A stretch of 64,000 bases of DNA from an uncultured Winogradskyella sp. (GCF_947496485.1 NZ_CANMCZ010000001.1:1049596-1113595), one strand, 5' to 3'. Shown: positions 34,001-43,641, counted from the stretch's first letter. Made by a program: numbers and translations. Notes: generated by a model not told the origin, from the sequence alone.

Positions 34001-36519
34001 TAATTGAAATTTTTAATGGTACCGCATCTAATGTAGATCTAACCGATTATAGTATTAGAGTATTTAATAATGGTAGTGGTGTCCCTTCAACTACAGCCAA
34101 TTTAACAGGCACTTTAGCTTCTGGAGCTACTCATGTTATAAGCGTAGGTACAACAACCTGTGATTTAACTGGTAATGGATTATCAGGTGGTTTACCAAAC
34201 CAAACTTTTAATAGTGCAGGTGGAATCAATTTTGATAATAATAGTTCTGATGCAATTGAACTTTATAATAGTGTGACTGCGACCTCAATTGATGTATTTG
34301 GAGTATTGGGAAGTAGTACTTGGGCGAATAGCTTAGGAATTGGTAATGATGGTGTAAATTATAGAAGACAGAATACAGCAACTCCTTTACCATCTACAAC
34401 TTTTGATTTAACACAATGGGATGAAATAGATTGGACTAGTTGTGGTGATTCTGACTACAGTGATTTTGGAGTTTATGATTTCTCACTTGGCATTCCTCCA
34501 AGTGTTTCTGTTCTAAACCCACCAGCATTAGACTGTACTAATGCCATTCAGTTATCTGTAGTAGGAACTGAAGGTGTACCTGCAGGTTTAGCTTTAGCTT
34601 ATCAATGGTATTATTTAGCACCTAGTACCACTACATTTGTTGCGGTGCCAAATAATGCTGATTTTAATAATGTTACCACTGCAACATTAGATATTCTGAA
34701 TCCGATAGCCTATGATGATTATCAATTCTATTGTCAGGTTAGAGAAAATTCTACAACATGCTATCAAGCCAGTAATGCCATAAAGATAAGTGGTCTTACC
34801 AGCGTTTGGGATGGTGTATCATCAACATGGTCTGCTCCTCCAACTATTGGTAGATATGCCATAATCGATGGTAACTATAATACTTCTGCTGGTGGAACAC
34901 AAATAAGCTTTAGTGCTTGTGGACTAGTAGTAAATTCTGGTTTTGGCTTAGATATTCAAAATGGTGATTACATTGAAATTGAAAATGATATTGTAGCTAA
35001 TGGAGATATAACTGTTTTTCCACAAGGCTCTGTAGTACAGAACAATGATTTAGCAACCGTGTCTGGAACTGGCACAATGACCGTACAAAAACAAACATCA
35101 ATATTGAATACTCCTCATGATTATACGTATTGGAGTTCACCTGTTGCTGGTGAAACTGTTGAAAACGTTTTTTCTACTGTCCTGCCAACAAGACGTTTCA
35201 TATTCAATGCTGCAAATTTTGTGGATATGCTAATAGAAACGAATAATACTGGAACATTTACACCAGGACAAGATGATATAGATGATGATGGTAACGACTG
35301 GCAACCAGCTTCTGGTACGATGATGCCTGGTGTTGGTTATGCTGCTACACCAAGTACAGTCGGACCAGCATTACCAGTTGCTCAACAATTTCCTTTTGTT
35401 GGACCTTTTAATAATGGTGTGGTAACACCTCCTATTGTCTATGTTAGTGGGAGTGCCTATAAAGATTGGAATTTTATAGGGAATCCGTATCCAAGTGCTA
35501 TTGATACAAACGTGTTTTTTACTGTAAACTCAGGTATTACAGATGCTATCTATTTATGGAGCCAAGCAACTCCGGCAGATGTTAATGCTTCTGGTAATGA
35601 AGGCTATAATTTTTCTGGTGCTGATTACGCAGTAATATCTGCAAGTGGTGTAAATACTGCTGGTGGTGATATCTCACTAATACCTAACGACTATGTGCCT
35701 TCTGGACAAGGATTCTTTATTGAAGCACTAAGTTCTGGTTCTATTACATTTAATAACTCTATGCGTGTTACCAGTAATAACGATCAGTTTTTTAGAAATG
35801 TAACCACGAGTAATAGAAATGTTCTATGGCTTAACTTAACTTCTGATAACGGAGTCGCAAATCAACTCGCTGTTGCCCACCTAGAAGGTGCTACAGATGG
35901 AAATGATGGTTCTTTTTACGATGTGAAACGTAATATTTCCACGCAAAAATATGCTAAAATCTATTCTACAATAGATAATAGTGACTCTGAATATGTCATT
36001 CAGGGAAAGAATCCTAATAGTTTAGATTTGAATGAAGTTATAGAGATTGGTTTTAATACATTCATAGAATCGCCAACGATTTATACGATTTCAATTGCTC
36101 AATTTGAAGGTGCCTTTTATTCCGATAATATCATTTATTTAAGAGACAACCTATTAAATATAGTGCATAACCTTAAAGACTCAAATTATAACTTTACTTC
36201 TGAAACAGGTGTATTTAATTCGCGTTTCGAAATCGTTTTTGCGCCATCATTACTTTCAATAGATGATAATCTTGCAGATACAAATGATTTAACCATTACG
36301 GAATTACTCAACGGTGATGTACAATTTAAAATTGGTAAAAAACTTACGATTTCTAATGTTGTTATTTTAGATGTTTTAGGAAGGGAGATTTATACTTTAC
36401 AAGGTAGTAACTCAACTGAAGTTTATGATTTATCTAAACTGAGCAATGCAGCTTACATTGCACAGGTTACTTTGTCTAATGGACAATTAATTAGTAAAAA
36501 AGCTATAAAGCAACGTTAA
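31039..36519 (+). CDS. 1826-residue multidomain secreted protein with T9SS sorting domain
   Basis: A very large surface or secreted protein. A signal peptide (residues 1-22, ending GYGQ) is followed, in order, by: a jelly-roll-like region (25-160); a choice-of-anchor-D-like domain (165-268); an Ig-like domain (270-360); two fibronectin-III-like domains (365-595; NLEGCFEDTSVVLTWNNP); a GEVED domain (600-745; RVWIDWNQDGNFNGTGEEYDLG, GEVEDYTI); a second choice-of-anchor-D-like domain (750-870); an IPT/TIG-like domain (875-955); a lamin-tail domain (970-1150; DLFISEISDATSGSSSLIEIFN); and an Ig-like domain and long beta-rich region (1160-1740). A type IX sorting domain ends it (about 1750-1826, DVLGREIYTLQG, with a terminal KKAIKQR). 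No catalytic motif seen; an adhesin or matrix protein is likely. Confidence 0.85.
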   Translation: MIKKYSLSLLAFLCLFLSGYGQGSETFTNLNAPGGGYGNGSYTGDNGVNWTYNRARSVTGTYNITGRSIGFADSGTRNVSAISNVNGVGDLTYSIRSYFTGGSAANRSVEVYVNGTLYDSYTLVAMGTVYTRPVTVNETGAVLIEFRSVGSRQIIIDDISWTTAVVTDPDLSISGTTNHGSSCLSTAATTLQYTITNSGIIPAAGVNVTSNDPQFVVSGLSSTSIAASGTATFDVTFTPTAVGAQTSTITVTSTTPTSNSPTIALTGTGISVPTLTQPTNQNEVIPATATFDVTSADATSYQWQVSTDGGTTWNNVTGGSGATTDSYTTTTTSAGMNGNLYRCILTNACGSTTSNSASLSLTNSSPSNAQNLEGCFEDTSVVLTWNNPATPPTGGYIIFAIEGTTDPTAPPNDANTYTANPNYNAAPFETPATLGKVVYKGNGTTATITGLTEDLTYSFRIFAYNGESLTGWSNGTSGGSNEEGIAQGDVRNLVATPLTNQVTLNWLNPTPTSCWDEILIVANQGPVVFTPTGDGSAYTANPVYSGPNQVVHKAGGNTRAVTGLTNGLNYCFRAYIRRGTSWTTGVEVCAVPSLTYCNAEGNTSFDTGITGVNFNTINNTGTPAGNSYTDYTSISTNVIIGDNYNLGVEINIDGGIDVYTRVWIDWNQDGNFNGTGEEYDLGMDTNPSSTVDLNIATSNSPINIEIPTNAAIGATRMRVATKYNAYPTSCETGYSGEVEDYTIFIQQPVTAEMNVKGNNISIADGFNAPYGLNNTLFASTNVGATTAPKSYYVENLGATPLNLIGAPRVELIGAHPGDFNITLQPSASIGSLADSEFRIEFSPTSDGIRTATVRILNSDSDENPYEFDIEGTAVCTTILTSTIWPTEGPENTEVTITSVTDLTAATATINGLPMTVVSSSVTELVVLVPAGAIDANIVVEFSTGCSSNNTFNIIDDVISGCDTATSSTVPTDLFISEISDATSGSSSLIEIFNGTASNVDLTDYSIRVFNNGSGVPSTTANLTGTLASGATHVISVGTTTCDLTGNGLSGGLPNQTFNSAGGINFDNNSSDAIELYNSVTATSIDVFGVLGSSTWANSLGIGNDGVNYRRQNTATPLPSTTFDLTQWDEIDWTSCGDSDYSDFGVYDFSLGIPPSVSVLNPPALDCTNAIQLSVVGTEGVPAGLALAYQWYYLAPSTTTFVAVPNNADFNNVTTATLDILNPIAYDDYQFYCQVRENSTTCYQASNAIKISGLTSVWDGVSSTWSAPPTIGRYAIIDGNYNTSAGGTQISFSACGLVVNSGFGLDIQNGDYIEIENDIVANGDITVFPQGSVVQNNDLATVSGTGTMTVQKQTSILNTPHDYTYWSSPVAGETVENVFSTVLPTRRFIFNAANFVDMLIETNNTGTFTPGQDDIDDDGNDWQPASGTMMPGVGYAATPSTVGPALPVAQQFPFVGPFNNGVVTPPIVYVSGSAYKDWNFIGNPYPSAIDTNVFFTVNSGITDAIYLWSQATPADVNASGNEGYNFSGADYAVISASGVNTAGGDISLIPNDYVPSGQGFFIEALSSGSITFNNSMRVTSNNDQFFRNVTTSNRNVLWLNLTSDNGVANQLAVAHLEGATDGNDGSFYDVKRNISTQKYAKIYSTIDNSDSEYVIQGKNPNSLDLNEVIEIGFNTFIESPTIYTISIAQFEGAFYSDNIIYLRDNLLNIVHNLKDSNYNFTSETGVFNSRFEIVFAPSLLSIDDNLADTNDLTITELLNGDVQFKIGKKLTISNVVILDVLGREIYTLQGSNSTEVYDLSKLSNAAYIAQVTLSNGQLISKKAIKQR

Positions 36520-36540
36520 CAATTACTAGTAAAAATTAAA

Positions 36541-36569
36541 AAGGCTTCATATAATATGAAGCTTTTTTT
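36541..36569. terminator. bidirectional terminator between the T9SS cargo gene and the TonB receptor gene
   Basis: Perfect 9-bp arms GCTTCATAT (36544-36552) and ATATGAAGC (36554-36562) around one base, with an A-rich left flank and a T7 run on the right. It serves both convergent genes. Confidence 0.85.
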
Positions 36570-39003
36570 ATAGCGTATATTTTAAAGCTAATATGAAATT
36601 TCTACCAGCAGCTGAGATACCAGAAGAATAAGGTCTATAGCGCTGGTCAGTAATATTTTCTAGACTGGCAGTTATACTTAAATGATCATTCCACTGATAT
36701 TGTGTTCTAAAATTTAATGTGTGCCAAGATGGTGCGTATGGGTTTCCATCAGCATCTAATGCATAGATATAATCTTTTGCATTCTCTGAGGGTGCTAATT
36801 GATTGAATGAAAGTTCGTTATTATACACTATAAAAGCATCAACTAGAAGCTTGTTCTTTTTCCAGATTAAATGTGTGCGCCCAAAATTTGGAGCAACATG
36901 CCTTACAGGTTCTTCTACTCCATTATTATCTTCTGTACCACCAATGACATTGTATTGTGAACGTAGTTTTAATTGCTCAGTAAAATTAACTTCTAAACCT
37001 GCTTCAAATCCATAAATCCATGCTTTTGATGCATTTTGTATCGCTTGAATATTACTTAATTCACCATCGTATATTATTTCTGTTTCTCCATTTAATTCAT
37101 AATCCCTTCGAATTAAGGCGTTATCTAAAAAGGTATAATAAGTAGCTAAATCTAATATAACTGTGTTTTCAAAATTCAATTTTAAACCTAACTCACCACT
37201 ATAGGCATACTCTGCTTTTAAGTCCTTATTTGGTACAACTACAGAACCCGGTTCACTATCAAACACTTTCCCAATATCATCTATATTTGGTGCTCTAAAC
37301 GCAGTTGAGGCGTTAAGTTTCCATTGTATTAAATCACTAGGCGACCATGTAATACCAGCTGTACCAGTTAATGCACCTGTATTAACTTCAGCATTATCAA
37401 AAGGTAGATTTAAAAACTCATTGTTCTCTGTAAAATCTGCTTTTGCAATTACTTGATTAAATCTTAAACCAGACTGAAATACAAACTTAGAATTTGGTTT
37501 ATACTTTAAGCTTGCATAAGCTGCAATAGATTGCCAAGTTGATCCATCTGGATAACGCGAAACATTTAGAGTCGTTTCATTAGTTTCAATATTTTCTTCA
37601 AAACCTTCTGAACCTACTGTATTATGTAAATATTCTATACCATAAAAAAAACTTGTTTTGGTATTTAATCGCTTTTCTAAATCAATATTTAAAGAAATGG
37701 CATCTACAGATTCTTCTCTTATCTCTCTAAATAGAGATTGAAAGTCTCTATCACTTCTACTCTCATTAAAACGCTGATAAGCTAGTGTTGCTTTAATCTT
37801 ATCGTAAAGGTTAGAGCTACTACTTAATTTGGTTAACTGAAAATTTCCCATAAACCATTCTTGTGGCCCATAATTCCATTCTGCAGAGCGTAGACTATCA
37901 CCATTGTATCTTAATAATCTATCATATCTTGAATAATCTGAAGTCGTAGAATAATATAATCCTAAATCAAAATTAAGATTGTCTGATGGTTCGTACCTTA
38001 CCTTTTGCATAAGGTTTATCTGGTCATAACCTGTTGGTTTTTGCACTAAAGGATCTGAATTAGCAACAATTACGTCTTCGCCATTATCTCTCACAACATA
38101 TTCTGGTCTTAGGTAGTCTATTGGTCCGTTACTACCCATTCTTAAATCATCGAAATCAGTATAGCTAACACTGGTAAGGAAAGCCCATTTTTTGTATCCA
38201 AAATTGATATCAAAATGACCTGTTTTTTCATTATTAGCTGTTGCATATCTGACTAAAGCGTTTCCGCTTAAAAAAAGTTCATCCTTATAGGAGAGTTGTG
38301 GTTTTTTGGTATAAAAACTCATAACGCCACCTATGGCATCACTACCATACACTACAGAACCTGCACCTAAAGTCACCTCTGTGTTTTGGATAGCAAAAGG
38401 ATCTATAGAAATAACGTTTTGTAAATTACCACCTCTAAAAATTGCATTATTCATGCGGACTCCATCAACCGAAAGCAAAAGTCGGTTAGTAGAAAATCCT
38501 CTAATCATAGGACTTCCTCCTCCTAATTGACTTTTCTGAATATAAATATTACCTGTATTCTCTAATAAATCTGCACTAGTTTGTGGGTTAGCTAAGGTTA
38601 TTTCTGTTGCACTTAAACTTATAATGGTTTGTGGAATATCGCGTTTACTTTGCTCAAATTTGGATGCAGAAATGACTATTTGTTTTAAATCTTCAACTTT
38701 TGGAACCAAATAAATAATATTATTTTTTTCAGAAATATCAAATTTTCTAAGTTGTAGTTTTTCATACAACAAATTTTGGAAATAAATTATTTCTCTTGGA
38801 TTGAAATTATCTATTTTGGCTTGTCCATTAATATCAGTAACCACATATTTGGTTTTCTTCAAATTATATAATGCTACACCTGGTATGGGCTCGTTACTTC
38901 CCTCTTCTAAAACAGTAATATTTTGAGAAAAAGTAGCCTGTTGAAAAAGGAATAAAAAAATAATAAAGATGATACTATACTTCACTTTTATGCTAATCGT
39001 CAT
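36568..39003 (-). CDS. TonB-dependent receptor of the hemoglobin/transferrin/lactoferrin type
   Basis: An 811-residue outer-membrane transporter. Signal peptide about 1-26 (FLFLFQQATFSQ). A carboxypeptidase-like domain spans about 28-105. The plug includes VISASKFEQSKRDIPQTI, GGGSPMIRGFSTNRLLLSVDG and GSVVYGSDAIGGVMSF. The MIRGF-x-x-NRLLL-x-VDGVRMNNAI-x-RGGN signature is typical of heme/hemoglobin-type receptors. The C-terminus, NFILALKYTL, is a barrel end. The start is 23 bp after recO, so it is probably the last gene of a porZ-recO-receptor transcript. The heme ligand is a family-based prediction; no heme-handling genes are in the window. Confidence 0.88.
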   Translation of the reverse strand: MTISIKVKYSIIFIIFLFLFQQATFSQNITVLEEGSNEPIPGVALYNLKKTKYVVTDINGQAKIDNFNPREIIYFQNLLYEKLQLRKFDISEKNNIIYLVPKVEDLKQIVISASKFEQSKRDIPQTIISLSATEITLANPQTSADLLENTGNIYIQKSQLGGGSPMIRGFSTNRLLLSVDGVRMNNAIFRGGNLQNVISIDPFAIQNTEVTLGAGSVVYGSDAIGGVMSFYTKKPQLSYKDELFLSGNALVRYATANNEKTGHFDINFGYKKWAFLTSVSYTDFDDLRMGSNGPIDYLRPEYVVRDNGEDVIVANSDPLVQKPTGYDQINLMQKVRYEPSDNLNFDLGLYYSTTSDYSRYDRLLRYNGDSLRSAEWNYGPQEWFMGNFQLTKLSSSSNLYDKIKATLAYQRFNESRSDRDFQSLFREIREESVDAISLNIDLEKRLNTKTSFFYGIEYLHNTVGSEGFEENIETNETTLNVSRYPDGSTWQSIAAYASLKYKPNSKFVFQSGLRFNQVIAKADFTENNEFLNLPFDNAEVNTGALTGTAGITWSPSDLIQWKLNASTAFRAPNIDDIGKVFDSEPGSVVVPNKDLKAEYAYSGELGLKLNFENTVILDLATYYTFLDNALIRRDYELNGETEIIYDGELSNIQAIQNASKAWIYGFEAGLEVNFTEQLKLRSQYNVIGGTEDNNGVEEPVRHVAPNFGRTHLIWKKNKLLVDAFIVYNNELSFNQLAPSENAKDYIYALDADGNPYAPSWHTLNFRTQYQWNDHLSITASLENITDQRYRPYSSGISAAGRNFILALKYTL

Positions 39004-39026
39004 TAAATCGTTTCTTAAAAGTTGGT

Positions 39027-39746
39027 TTAATGAAACACTTCATTAAGTACCTGCAAAGATTTAGGCTTTTTAAAACTGCCCAAATGTAATTCAAAATAAT
39101 ACAATAACATATTTAAAAACTCTTGTCTCTGTTTTGCATTTATTTTTATAGCATATAGTGCATCAAATTTTGTGCCCAATAGGCGTTTTAGCAGTGTTAA
39201 ATTTTTACCAGAAATTGAATAAATTCCTTGGTTTGAAGCTTGAAAAGTTCCTGATTGCAAGTTGAAATATGAATAGTTATCGTTTAAATTTTCAGGTTGA
39301 AAACCCAAATAACGCGTCAGCTTTATAAGAAATAATAAATGAAAGTTTGAAAAATTATCTTCGTTATCTAAATACTGAAGCGCCGTTTCTATATAGTTGA
39401 ATAAATCTTCATTCTTTTCCTCCTCTTTAAGTACATTAGTGAGAATTTCGGATAAAAATAATACGATGGCACTTTTATAGATATTATTGTGAAGACTTTT
39501 GTAGATGTAATTAAACTTTACCTCCTTTATAAAATGAAGTGATTGGTTGGGTTTATAATTTTCTTCTATTTGAAGCTGTGATAATGCTTGAAAATAAACA
39601 GTTTTAGATAAGCCTTTTTTAGACTTCAAGACCCCTCTTAACATGTAACTCACCACACCTCTTTGTTCTGTGTAGCATTTTACAATAAGATCATAATCTC
39701 TATATTTTAGTTTTGAAAGAACAATGCTATTGTTTTTTGTAAGCAT
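39027..39746 (-). CDS. recO: DNA repair protein RecO
   Basis: A 239-residue RecO. The N-terminal OB-fold has the pattern SIVLSKLKYRDYDLIVKCYTEQRG and YMLRGVLKSKKGLSK, followed by an all-helical C-terminal domain. RecO loads RecA onto SSB-covered single strands in gap repair, with RecR. The zinc-binding cysteines of some RecO proteins are not present. It lies 3 bp after porZ and 23 bp before the TonB receptor gene, so the three genes are very likely cotranscribed, although their functions differ. Confidence 0.93.
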   Translation of the reverse strand: MLTKNNSIVLSKLKYRDYDLIVKCYTEQRGVVSYMLRGVLKSKKGLSKTVYFQALSQLQIEENYKPNQSLHFIKEVKFNYIYKSLHNNIYKSAIVLFLSEILTNVLKEEEKNEDLFNYIETALQYLDNEDNFSNFHLLFLIKLTRYLGFQPENLNDNYSYFNLQSGTFQASNQGIYSISGKNLTLLKRLLGTKFDALYAIKINAKQRQEFLNMLLYYFELHLGSFKKPKSLQVLNEVFH

Positions 39747-39749
39747 CTT

Positions 39750-42137
39750 TTATCTAACTATTAAAACCTTTATGACTTTAGTTTCAAAAGAATCTAAATC
39801 TGAAATCATGATTAAATATACACCTGTTCTAACTACAGAATTGGCTAAGTTTTTGCCATTCCAGACGGCTGTTCCACCATCTATAGCAAAATTATAGTTG
39901 GTATTAGAAGAGCGTTGGTTGACATTCGATTGCGCTTCTGCAACTAAATTACCTTCAATATCAGTAATCTTAATATTTACGCGATCTGTTAATCCGCTTA
40001 CCTTTACACCTTTAGTAATATCATTTAAATCATTAAATCCAAGTATATTATACTCTGGCCGGACAGGATTCGGATAAGCAAAAGCATTTTCTAAAGTTTC
40101 TTCTGGTTTTGAACCTCCTGCTTTAAACGATAATAATCCTCTACTAGTTGCTATATAAACAATACCATTATCTGCGTCTATTGCAATATCATTAACACTA
40201 TTAGATGGCAATGGTGAATTATCTTTTGTGAAATGATATATTGTATTTTGTCCATCTGATGAAAAATAAAACGCACCTGAATCCGCTGTCGCAACCCACT
40301 TATTATTAGACCCATCAACTTCGATATCTGAAATAGATTGGTTTTCTAACAATTCCTTAGGAATACCATTTTCTAAAATTATAATTTGATTTAAGCTAGG
40401 ATTAGGATCATTATAAAATCCTGTTGTATTAAATAACACTCTCAATCCTTTTGTAGTTCCTATCCAAAGTTGATTTCTATTATCTAAAGCCAAAGCAGTA
40501 AATCTCATAAACGGAAGAACATTTTGCGCTTCAGAGTTAATGTTACGCAACGGACTGTCTCCTTCATTTTCATTATAAGCCATTAATCCAAAATCATAAG
40601 ACCCTATCCATTTAGTACCATTATCGTCAATCTCTACTTCAAAAAAAGCAAGATTATCTAATAAAGGATTTTCTATAAGACTGGAAAGACTATATCCCTG
40701 CCAATTCCCTGAATTTGGATTGTAAGATTTTAACGCTTCGTCTACTCTACTTGTTAAAGACCACAATAAGCCATTACTATCAAACTCTGTATCAGTAACT
40801 CTAATACTCTTAAAATCTGGAGAACCTGGTAAAATTAAAGACTCTAAGCCACTATTGTCTTCATTATATAAAATAGTAGGTTCAAAATCGTTGACCTCTA
40901 AAATTCCATCATTAACGGCACTAATAAATACCTGATCTGGATTAAATGGGTTCACTGAAATTTCAGATAAATTTCTTGCTCCAAAAACACTATCAAATGG
41001 GATGTTTTTCCACTCCTCATTATTAAAATAGCTGATACCTCTGCTTCTAAATGGAGACGGATTAACAGAAGGGGAATAATCACCAAATGTTGTCCATACG
41101 GTTTCAGAATCTGAATTTAGTCTAAACGCCTCATTAAACAGAGGACCATTGGGTTTTATCTGAATATATAAACTGTTATCAGAAATTTGACTTCTTAATA
41201 CCCCAAAATTTTCTGTACCTATATATAAAAATTCATCTAACTGAGCGGCAGAAGTAAAATTAGTATCAAAGTCAGTTGTTGGTTGAAAACTATTTGTTAA
41301 TTGCAAGTTCTCATCATAGACATATACTTCATTTGGCATTGAGAAAATTAAATTAGAATCTGTAACCTCAGCGTCTAGAGGTAGCGATGGTAAGGTTAGT
41401 AGGGTATTTATTGAAGCACCATTTATTTCATATAATACGCTGTTAGACCTTACAGAATATATAGCATCGCTTATGGTACTCATGGTATAATAGTCTCCAG
41501 TAACAACCGTTTGCCATTGCTGAAAATCTATTAAGTTAGTATTATTTACATCTGCTTTTTTTATGCCATTGTTGTTTAGACAAGCTACGTAAATTTCATT
41601 ATTTAGTATCGAAACTTGTTTTACTCTTATTTGAGCTCCCCCATTTCCTAAGAAATAAGTATCCCCAAATTCTAGACCTTCTAAGTCATATATAGAAATT
41701 CCATAATCTGTTGAAATATAAACTAGCCCTTCATTCTCATAAAAATGATTAATACGCTTATTTGCTGGTGTAATATTTTGTTTCTCAAGAATATCAACAA
41801 CAGTTAATATAGATTCGTCGGTTTCAGAATATACTTGTATTAAACCTGTTTCATAGCCAATAAGCAAGTATTGATATATATCACTATAATAGATTGAGGT
41901 AATTTGCTCACCAGAAAGGCCTTCTATGGTAGTTATTGTATTTAATTCTGCTGTTAATACATCATACTCAAAAATAGCATTTTGAGCGGCCGCATATATT
42001 TTATTTTCACCACTAACAACATCTACAATATTATTATATGAGTAATGTCCTCTCCATAACGAAGAAGCTTCTTGACCATAACAAACAGTTGCAAGACCAA
42101 AAACCAGTATAAAGACGTTAAAAACAGTTTTAACCAT
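39750..42137 (-). CDS. porZ: PorZ-like type IX secretion attachment-complex protein
   Basis: A 795-residue exported protein. I choose the ATG at 42137 (MVKTVFNVFILVFG), which begins a good signal peptide; the in-frame TTG at 42155 lies upstream. Two beta-propeller regions made of ligand_beta-type blades follow (SLWRGHYSYNNIVDVVSGENKIYAAAQ; later blades with DNRNQLWIGTTKGLRVL, DGSNNKWVATADSGAF and DADNGIVYIATSRGLLSF). A C-terminal sorting-like domain follows (about 690-795; AYPNPVRPEYN). By family knowledge PorZ works with PorU, PorV and PorQ at the cell surface in processing T9SS cargo. It is followed by recO and has a good -7 element upstream. Confidence 0.85.
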   Translation of the reverse strand: MVKTVFNVFILVFGLATVCYGQEASSLWRGHYSYNNIVDVVSGENKIYAAAQNAIFEYDVLTAELNTITTIEGLSGEQITSIYYSDIYQYLLIGYETGLIQVYSETDESILTVVDILEKQNITPANKRINHFYENEGLVYISTDYGISIYDLEGLEFGDTYFLGNGGAQIRVKQVSILNNEIYVACLNNNGIKKADVNNTNLIDFQQWQTVVTGDYYTMSTISDAIYSVRSNSVLYEINGASINTLLTLPSLPLDAEVTDSNLIFSMPNEVYVYDENLQLTNSFQPTTDFDTNFTSAAQLDEFLYIGTENFGVLRSQISDNSLYIQIKPNGPLFNEAFRLNSDSETVWTTFGDYSPSVNPSPFRSRGISYFNNEEWKNIPFDSVFGARNLSEISVNPFNPDQVFISAVNDGILEVNDFEPTILYNEDNSGLESLILPGSPDFKSIRVTDTEFDSNGLLWSLTSRVDEALKSYNPNSGNWQGYSLSSLIENPLLDNLAFFEVEIDDNGTKWIGSYDFGLMAYNENEGDSPLRNINSEAQNVLPFMRFTALALDNRNQLWIGTTKGLRVLFNTTGFYNDPNPSLNQIIILENGIPKELLENQSISDIEVDGSNNKWVATADSGAFYFSSDGQNTIYHFTKDNSPLPSNSVNDIAIDADNGIVYIATSRGLLSFKAGGSKPEETLENAFAYPNPVRPEYNILGFNDLNDITKGVKVSGLTDRVNIKITDIEGNLVAEAQSNVNQRSSNTNYNFAIDGGTAVWNGKNLANSVVRTGVYLIMISDLDSFETKVIKVLIVR

Positions 42138-42152
42138 TAAAAAAAGTTTGCC

Positions 42153-42160
42153 CAAAGATA
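42153..42160 (-). promoter_or_regulatory. predicted -7 element of the porZ-recO operon
   Basis: The minus strand reads TATCTTTG, an exact match, 15 bp upstream of the ATG at 42137. Confidence 0.6.
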
Positions 42161-42203
42161 TTTAATAGTAACGATAATAATGCGAGATTCATATGTTATG
42201 TCA

Positions 42204-42240
42204 TAAAAAAAGCTTTCAGAAAAATTCCTGAAAGCTTTGA
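42204..42240 (-). terminator. rho-independent terminator after gdhA
   Basis: On the minus strand AAAGCTTTCAG pairs with CTGAAAGCTTT around a short AT-rich loop, and a T7 run follows (plus-strand A-run at 42204-42210). It lies 22 bp after the gdhA stop codon. Confidence 0.88.
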
Positions 42241-42261
42241 ATTATTTAAAAACTTACGTTC

Positions 42262-43605
42262 TTATATTACACCTTGTGCTAACATGGCATCCGCAACTTT
42301 CACAAAGCCTGCAATATTAGCCCCTTTGATATAATCTATAGAGCCATCATCATTTTTACCATACTCAACACAAGAGTCATGAATATCTTCCATAATATCC
42401 TTTAATCTATCATCGACTTCTTTTCTAGACCAGCTTAAACGCAGTGAATTCTGACTCATCTCTAAACCAGAAGTAGCTACACCACCTGCATTAGATGCTT
42501 TTCCTGGTGCAAATAAGATTTTTGATTTTTGAAATTCATGGATAGCTTCTGGTGTTGAAGGCATATTAGCACCTTCAGAGACACACATACATCCATTTTC
42601 TATTAACTGCTTAGCTTCATCACCATTTAATTCATTTTGAGTAGCACAAGGAAGCGCTATATCACATTTCACGGACCAAGGCCTTTCTCCTTTTACAAAT
42701 TTTGCATTTGGATATTTTTCTGTGTATTCACTTATTCTTCCTCTTTTTTCATTTTTAATATGCATTACATGCTCTAACTTTTCTGTATCGATGCCATCTT
42801 CATCTACAATATATCCGCCAGAATCTGATAACGTTAAAACTGTTGCCCCCAACTCTATTGCTTTTTCAGCAGCATATTGCGCTACATTCCCAGAACCTGA
42901 AATTGCAATTCGCTTTCCCTTAAAAGAATCATTCTTTCTTTTTAGCATGTTATCTGCAAAATAAACCGTTCCATACCCTGTTGCCTCTGGCCTTATTAAA
43001 GAGCCTCCCCAAGAAGCTCCTTTACCAGTTAAAACTCCAGTAAATGTGTTGTTCAATTTTTTATACATCCCAAACATAAAGCCAATTTCTCTTGCACCGA
43101 CTCCAATATCTCCAGCTGGTACATCTGTATTATGACCAATGTGTCTGTACAATTCTGTCATAAACGCATGGCAAAAACGCATAATTTCGTTATCTGATTT
43201 TCCTTTGGGATCAAAATCAGAACCACCTTTACCACCACCCATTGGTAGTGTTGTCAATGAATTTTTAAATACTTGCTCAAAAGCTAAGAACTTTAAAATA
43301 CTTGCATTTACAGTAGGGTGAAACCTTAGACCGCCTTTATATGGTCCAATCGCAGAATTCATCTGTATCCTGTAACCTCTGTTTACCTGTATTTCCCCAT
43401 TATCATCTACCCAACTTACTCTGAAGGAAATAAGTCTTTCTGGTTCTACCATTCTAAGCAGAATATTTTTTCCATTATATATATCGTGTTTAGCTATATA
43501 AGGAATTACCGTTTCTGCTACTTCCTGAACGGCTTGCAAAAATTCTGGTTCATGACCATTTCGTTCCTTTACAAGATCTAAAAAAGCTTCAATTTTATCT
43601 TTCAT
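42262..43605 (-). CDS. gdhA: NADP-type glutamate dehydrogenase
   Basis: A 447-residue enzyme interconverting 2-oxoglutarate plus ammonia and glutamate, of the hexameric NADP(H) class. The ATG at 43605 (MKDKIEAFLDLVKERNG) fits the family N-terminus; a TTG 13 codons upstream is ignored. Visible patterns: GGLRFHPTVNASILKFLAFEQ, PMGGGKGGSD with catalytic Lys126, DVPAGDIGVGAREIGF, and the nucleotide-binding loop SGSGNVAQYAAEKA. It is a single-gene unit between a strong -7 element and a hairpin terminator. Confidence 0.97.
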   Translation of the reverse strand: MKDKIEAFLDLVKERNGHEPEFLQAVQEVAETVIPYIAKHDIYNGKNILLRMVEPERLISFRVSWVDDNGEIQVNRGYRIQMNSAIGPYKGGLRFHPTVNASILKFLAFEQVFKNSLTTLPMGGGKGGSDFDPKGKSDNEIMRFCHAFMTELYRHIGHNTDVPAGDIGVGAREIGFMFGMYKKLNNTFTGVLTGKGASWGGSLIRPEATGYGTVYFADNMLKRKNDSFKGKRIAISGSGNVAQYAAEKAIELGATVLTLSDSGGYIVDEDGIDTEKLEHVMHIKNEKRGRISEYTEKYPNAKFVKGERPWSVKCDIALPCATQNELNGDEAKQLIENGCMCVSEGANMPSTPEAIHEFQKSKILFAPGKASNAGGVATSGLEMSQNSLRLSWSRKEVDDRLKDIMEDIHDSCVEYGKNDDGSIDYIKGANIAGFVKVADAMLAQGVI

Positions 43606-43641
43606 ATATGTAATTGTTAAGAAATTGTGATTAATTGGGTG

